DNA from: Actinostola sp. cb2023
Taxonomy: Eukaryota > Cnidaria > Anthozoa > Actiniaria > Actinostolidae
Reading direction: 5' to 3'
DNA length: 64,000 nt
NCBI GenBank assembly: GCA_033675265.1
Contig: JAUJYZ010000228.1
Coordinates: 98,501 to 162,500 of the forward strand
Every line of letters begins with the position of its first letter. Within the stretch, counting starts at the first letter, position 1. Shown one piece after another: positions 60,967 through 64,000 of this stretch. Made by a program: the position numbers and the translations under genes. The notes beneath the pieces are model-generated. The model worked only from the letters and a program-made list of their open reading frames with translations, ran no database searches and was not told the DNA's origin.

Positions 60967-63900
60967 CTAAACAAGGTATACAAAGACAACGTTAGGCAAT
61001 AATAACATAAGGAGACTCCCTCTCTTCAGGTCGTGCCAACATGGTCTGGGTAATGGGAAGGGGAGACTAAGTTCGTTAGTTGAACCTGATTTTCACAAAC
61101 GACGCAGTCATAAGCATTTGTGTCACGTGAAAACGACACAAGCATAAACGCAAACACAAGAAATAGTGGAAACATTTGAATCTTCCACTTGTGCTGATGC
61201 TTGTGTCCGTTTTCACATTGACATAAGGTGCTTGCGTCGCTACTGAAAACCAGGCTTAGGTGCTAACATGTGAGGCAACTTACAACAGTCCTGAATACCA
61301 CACATACACACTCTCTCTGTGAATCCTGAATTAAAGGGACGCAAAAGAACCACGAGGACGTAATAAACCCTGGCGGTGTCCACCCTCAGTGATTGGCTCA
61401 AGAACGACCCACATACAATAGTTTGATGGACAGTTACATAGCAACCATTTTACAAACGTCCTTACCAATAAATGAATCCATTTGGTAGCTCTTCTCTCTT
61501 CCTCAATATCGCCACCTCTTTTTGATAGCTATGGAATCTAAAATGGTGAAGACAAAAACCTCGTAAACAGATTTACAAAATGTTCAACGATTTCACTGAG
61601 TAGTAAGAGTATCCCCTTCCAGTAAAGATATTATACGCATTATACGACATTATATTTAGTATTGAAAAGCCCCACGGGGTATACCAATAAAGTATGTATG
61701 TATACACATGATTTGTAGCCAACCACCGGTTGCCTTGTTTTCCAACATGGGCTTGCTGTGTCAAGATAGGACGGGAAAGGGACTGGGACGCAATTTAGAT
61801 TTAGCTTCGATTCAAGTCAGGGCAAAAAGTCAAGCTTGGCTCAAGTCTTTTTCGTCTTCTTTTTGGCACAGGAAACCCAGATAAGGACGTTGCCCCCTAG
61901 GAGAGCTTACACTTACTTCAGTAGGAGAGGTATAAGCTCAAAGTATTTTCCAATCCCCCTCTCGTTCCACCCATAATCTTTCCATAAATTTCAAATCTAT
62001 GCTTCCCAAAACTACGTACCCCTCCCCCTATTCTTACACCCCCTGGCACAATAAATATAAGCCCCCTATCAAACGAGAGCAGGGTGTAATACAGTTAATC
62101 AGGTCTACATGTAGTGAGATTGTTGGTTTTGATACTCACGTCCATCCACCGTGATTAGGATCGCAGGCGTGTACAGGTCCAGCGGTTGGAAACATGCGGA
62201 TTATCTCTGGGACGCCGGATGCGTGGAGGGCCTGGTGAATAGACGGTTAGTCACGTGGGTACAGAAGTAAATCAGTTCAACGAAAAGCTGTAGTAGCGCA
62301 TGCGTGCAAATGCATTGCACGGAAAGTTACCACAACAACTGCGGACCCATAGAGTCGTTTTCGTAGTTACGGTACGATTCGTGCCACGCGGTGACCTTGC
62401 CGTATCCAAGCATTCTGATTGGTTGAGCAATGATTTTGCGCGCTGTGATTGATTGATCAGATGACTTCGATTCCGTACCGTGACTGTTTCTCCATACCGT
62501 AGGTTTCCCACTCATACGAAATCGACTCTATTGGTTTACATTCTGATTTATGTCGTTGAAGTGCGACCTTGTCTGACTGGAACATAGTCGAACGTCAATC
62601 AAACAATATGGGCGTGTCTACACTTTAACCAATCATAGCAAAGCTAGTTTGACTGACGGTCGTCTAGACTGTTGAGTCGTCACTAACCGACAGCCGCGAA
62701 CAGCGACGCAGACCCTGCCAGTGACAAGACGATTGATTATTTCATAATTATACTTCCTAGTAACCTCTTTTAGAAGTTCTGCTGCGGCGTGGTTCCCAAT
62801 TACACGATATCTGATGTGAAGACGATTGACTAAACAGAAAACAAACAGTAGGAATCCTTTAGTCAATAAACTAAATACGTAAGGGCTTACGTATCTGTTG
62901 CGTTTCATTAGTCAATAAACTAATTACGTAAGGGCTTACGTATCTGTTGCGTTTCATTACTCAATAAACTAGTTACGTAAGGGCTTACGTATCTGTTGCG
63001 TTTCATTAGTCAAACTAATTACGTAAGGGCTTACGTATCTTTTGCGTTTCATTAGTCAATAAACTAATTACGTAAGGAGTTCAGTTGCGTTTCCATTGTT
63101 CAAGAGGTCTTATGTTTACTGAGAATATTTTACGCGAACTTACGGTTGTAAAGACTTACGGAACATCCGTATGCCGGTCCATAAACTTTTACAGATAGCT
63201 TATCAATCCAAATAAATTTTCTATGTTCGGGCTACCTGTGTGTCTGAAAGCTTTCTCGGCCCCAGTCCTCCTACTGACACACTAACAGTGCGCTTACCTA
63301 AAGGCTTTTCAATTATTTCGTAGTCTTCAGCTCTGAAATTACAATACGGAGAAGAATTAATCAAAGTGAATGACGAACAAGTTATTAAAAAGATCAAAGA
63401 AAACTTCATACTGAAGGTTTTCTTGGTATTTTCTCTTTTCTTCTTCCGCTATTTTCTTCAGCTCTTCGATCAGCTTTTCTTTTCTCTCTTTCTGTTGCAT
63501 GATGTCTTGCAATGTCGCTTCCAGTTCATCGCGTTCTTCTTCGCTCGTGAGAAGTCTGGTACGGACTTCATCGAGTTGCAGCAGAAGAACTTCTTTTTCT
63601 CTCAACTCGCATAGCAACCTGAAAAGAATTCATTGAATAATAGTTTATTGAAGAAGATCCGGGTACTTTGGTTGGTGCAAATGTTAAAGAATGAGGGAGG
63701 GGATAGTCAGTAGTAATTTGAATTAACCTGCTTTCGGCTTCTTCCACTTTTTCAAAAGTTTCTTTGAGTTTCTTCGCTTCTTCACTCAAATATTCTATGG
63801 TTTCTTCGCTCTGTAAGTCGTCGTACGTCTTCAGTCGTGAAATTCGCTTCAAACGAGACTTGATTAGCTTGCGTTCCCTTTCTCTCTCGATATGGAACTT

Positions 63901-63999
63901 GTCTTTCTGAGTCATTAGCTTGTGCATGGCCAAGTCTTTGTCTTTCAGGGAGCCACGAATCTCTTCAGATATCTTTCGTTCTTGGTCGAGAACTCTTTC
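56661..63999 (-). CDS. Coiled-coil START-domain protein, 3' part of gene (12 exons)
   Basis: Minus-strand exons, upstream first: 63729-63999 (open at the window edge), 63411-63618, 63298-63332, 62765-62829, 62140-62231, 61466-61537, 60870-60966, 60763-60805, 60320-60399, 59384-59461, 58775-58852 and 56661-56765. Every internal border has GT and AG, and phases join without a stop to give about 407 residues and a TAA stop. Residues about 1-160 are a charged coiled coil; about 195-405 form a START domain, whose family length is about 210 residues. START domains bind sterols, phospholipids or other lipids in a deep pocket. A coiled coil before a C-terminal START recalls kinesin-like STARD9, but no motor domain lies in the window, so the name stays open. 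The N-terminus is beyond 64000. Confidence 0.88.
56790..58755 (+). repeat. Two-kilobase polypurine tandem repeat in the last intron of the START gene
   Basis: The plus strand is almost purely A and G, built from GGAAGGA, GACGAAAGGAAGGATGGAGG and GTAGAGAGGGAGGGAGTGAG blocks with a period near 50-60 bp over most of its length, degenerating to GGAA and GAAA runs near 56800-57100. It lies wholly inside the intron 56766-58774. The long frames on both strands (over 700 codons on the minus strand) arise because the repeat lacks stops, and they are not coding, although the minus-strand frames happen to include true exon sequence at both ends. Confidence 0.93.
58937..59364. mobile_element. Truncated pogo/mariner-like repeat in an intron
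   Basis: Several copies of GTGGTCTCCTACGGGAGGTG-like sequence cluster at both ends, and the right end AGGTTCAACTGTA has the form of a TACAGTTGAACCT terminus. The matching left terminus is not found, so the copy is probably truncated. It lies between two START exons. Confidence 0.5.
59588..60127 (+). repeat. CATCAT/CACCAC trinucleotide-rich tandem repeat
   Basis: Units of about 40 bp (CATCATCACCACCATCACTA, CCATCATCACAATCCACAAT) repeat over 540 bp inside the intron 59462-60319 of the START gene. Histidine- and serine-rich frames across it are not genes. Confidence 0.95.
61078..61263. mobile_element. Diverged MITE in an intron
   Basis: The left part (CCTGATTTTCACAAACGACG, then GTGAAAACGACACAAGCAT) is mirrored by the right part (ATGCTTGTGTCCGTTTTCAC, then GCGTCGCTACTGAAAACCAG). 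Roughly 75 bp pair on each side with moderate identity. Confidence 0.6.
61466..62829 (-). CDS. START gene exons: linker and N-terminal part of the START domain
   Basis: Exons 62765-62829 (linker, RLHIRYRVIGNHAAAELLKE), 62140-62231 (ALHASGVPEIIRMFP, then a glycine-tryptophan near its end) and 61466-61537 (FHSYQKEVAILRKREELPNG) are joined in phases 0 and 2. The G-W followed by a K-E-V block is the usual start of the START beta-sheet. The 35-nt exon 63298-63332 (AEDYEIIEKPL) sits just upstream and joins the coiled coil to this region. Introns carry no other gene. Confidence 0.82.
62861..63096 (+). repeat. 49-bp tandem repeat with a palindrome in every unit
   Basis: Five units, the last degenerate, read AGTCAATAAACTAATTACGT then AAGGGCTTACGTATCTGTTG and CGTTTCATT. 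Each carries TACGTAAGGGCTTACGTA, an inverted repeat around a GG/CT centre. It is intronic, between START-gene exons 62765-62829 and 63298-63332. Confidence 0.9.
63411..63999 (-). CDS. Coiled-coil exons of the START gene
   Basis: Exon 63729-63999 reads ERVLDQERKISEEIRGSLKD at the edge and then a run rich in K, E, R and L; it ends in phase 2 at a GTTAAT donor. Exon 63411-63618 continues with LCELREKEVLLLQLDEVRTR and EEERDELEATLQDIMQQKER. Heptad-like leucine spacing and the near absence of proline and glycine point to a long helix for dimerisation. The frame stays open through the window edge, so more coiled coil or other domains lie upstream. Confidence 0.85.
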
Positions 64000-64000
64000 C

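Overview
The window looks like nuclear DNA of an invertebrate animal, most plausibly a marine one such as a cnidarian; the species cannot be fixed from sequence alone. The reasons are a gene with many short GT-AG-spliced exons at the right edge, AT-rich intergenic DNA packed with cut-and-paste transposons and palindromic MITEs, Ty3/Gypsy retroelements, an ISL2EU/IS4EU-type transposon, and a large satellite. No prokaryotic or CRISPR feature is present. Only one host gene can be supported.

Layout. 1-9.3 kb: an old Ty3/Gypsy element (1094-5948) interrupted by a TTAA-flanked DNA transposon that itself carries a palindromic MITE; then a DNA element with TCAATTTGACC-type ends (6097-8699) holding a telomere-like minisatellite and a second TTAA-flanked element. 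9.3-12.6 kb: a decayed ISL2EU-type transposon with about 130-bp terminal inverted repeats, a SWIM plus YqaJ nuclease pseudogene on the plus strand and a THAP transposase remnant on the minus strand. 14.1-18.5 kb: a young Ty3/Gypsy copy with identical 143-bp LTRs and a perfect GTAAT target duplication, yet with a broken integrase. 18.5-23.5 kb: fragments of a LINE, hammerhead-like motifs, a minisatellite and a MITE. 23.6-34.7 kb: two adjacent long inverted-repeat (foldback-like) elements, each with a tandem-repeat core and several nested MITEs. 35-38.9 kb: MITEs, a pure (GGAAT)37 tract and a TE fragment whose end resembles the satellite.

38.9-55.6 kb is a 70-bp satellite of roughly 200 units with higher-order variant patterns, split once by a 2.7-kb CACTA element with a GTC target duplication.

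56.6-64 kb carries, on the minus strand, the 3' part of a gene encoding a coiled coil followed by a C-terminal START lipid-binding domain. Twelve exons join in frame through GT-AG splice sites, giving about 407 residues to the stop at 56661. Its last intron is almost entirely a 2-kb purine/pyrimidine mirror-like tract, and other introns hold CAT/CAC repeats, a MITE and a palindromic 49-bp tandem repeat. Apart from this gene, every protein-coding trace in the window belongs to a mobile element.
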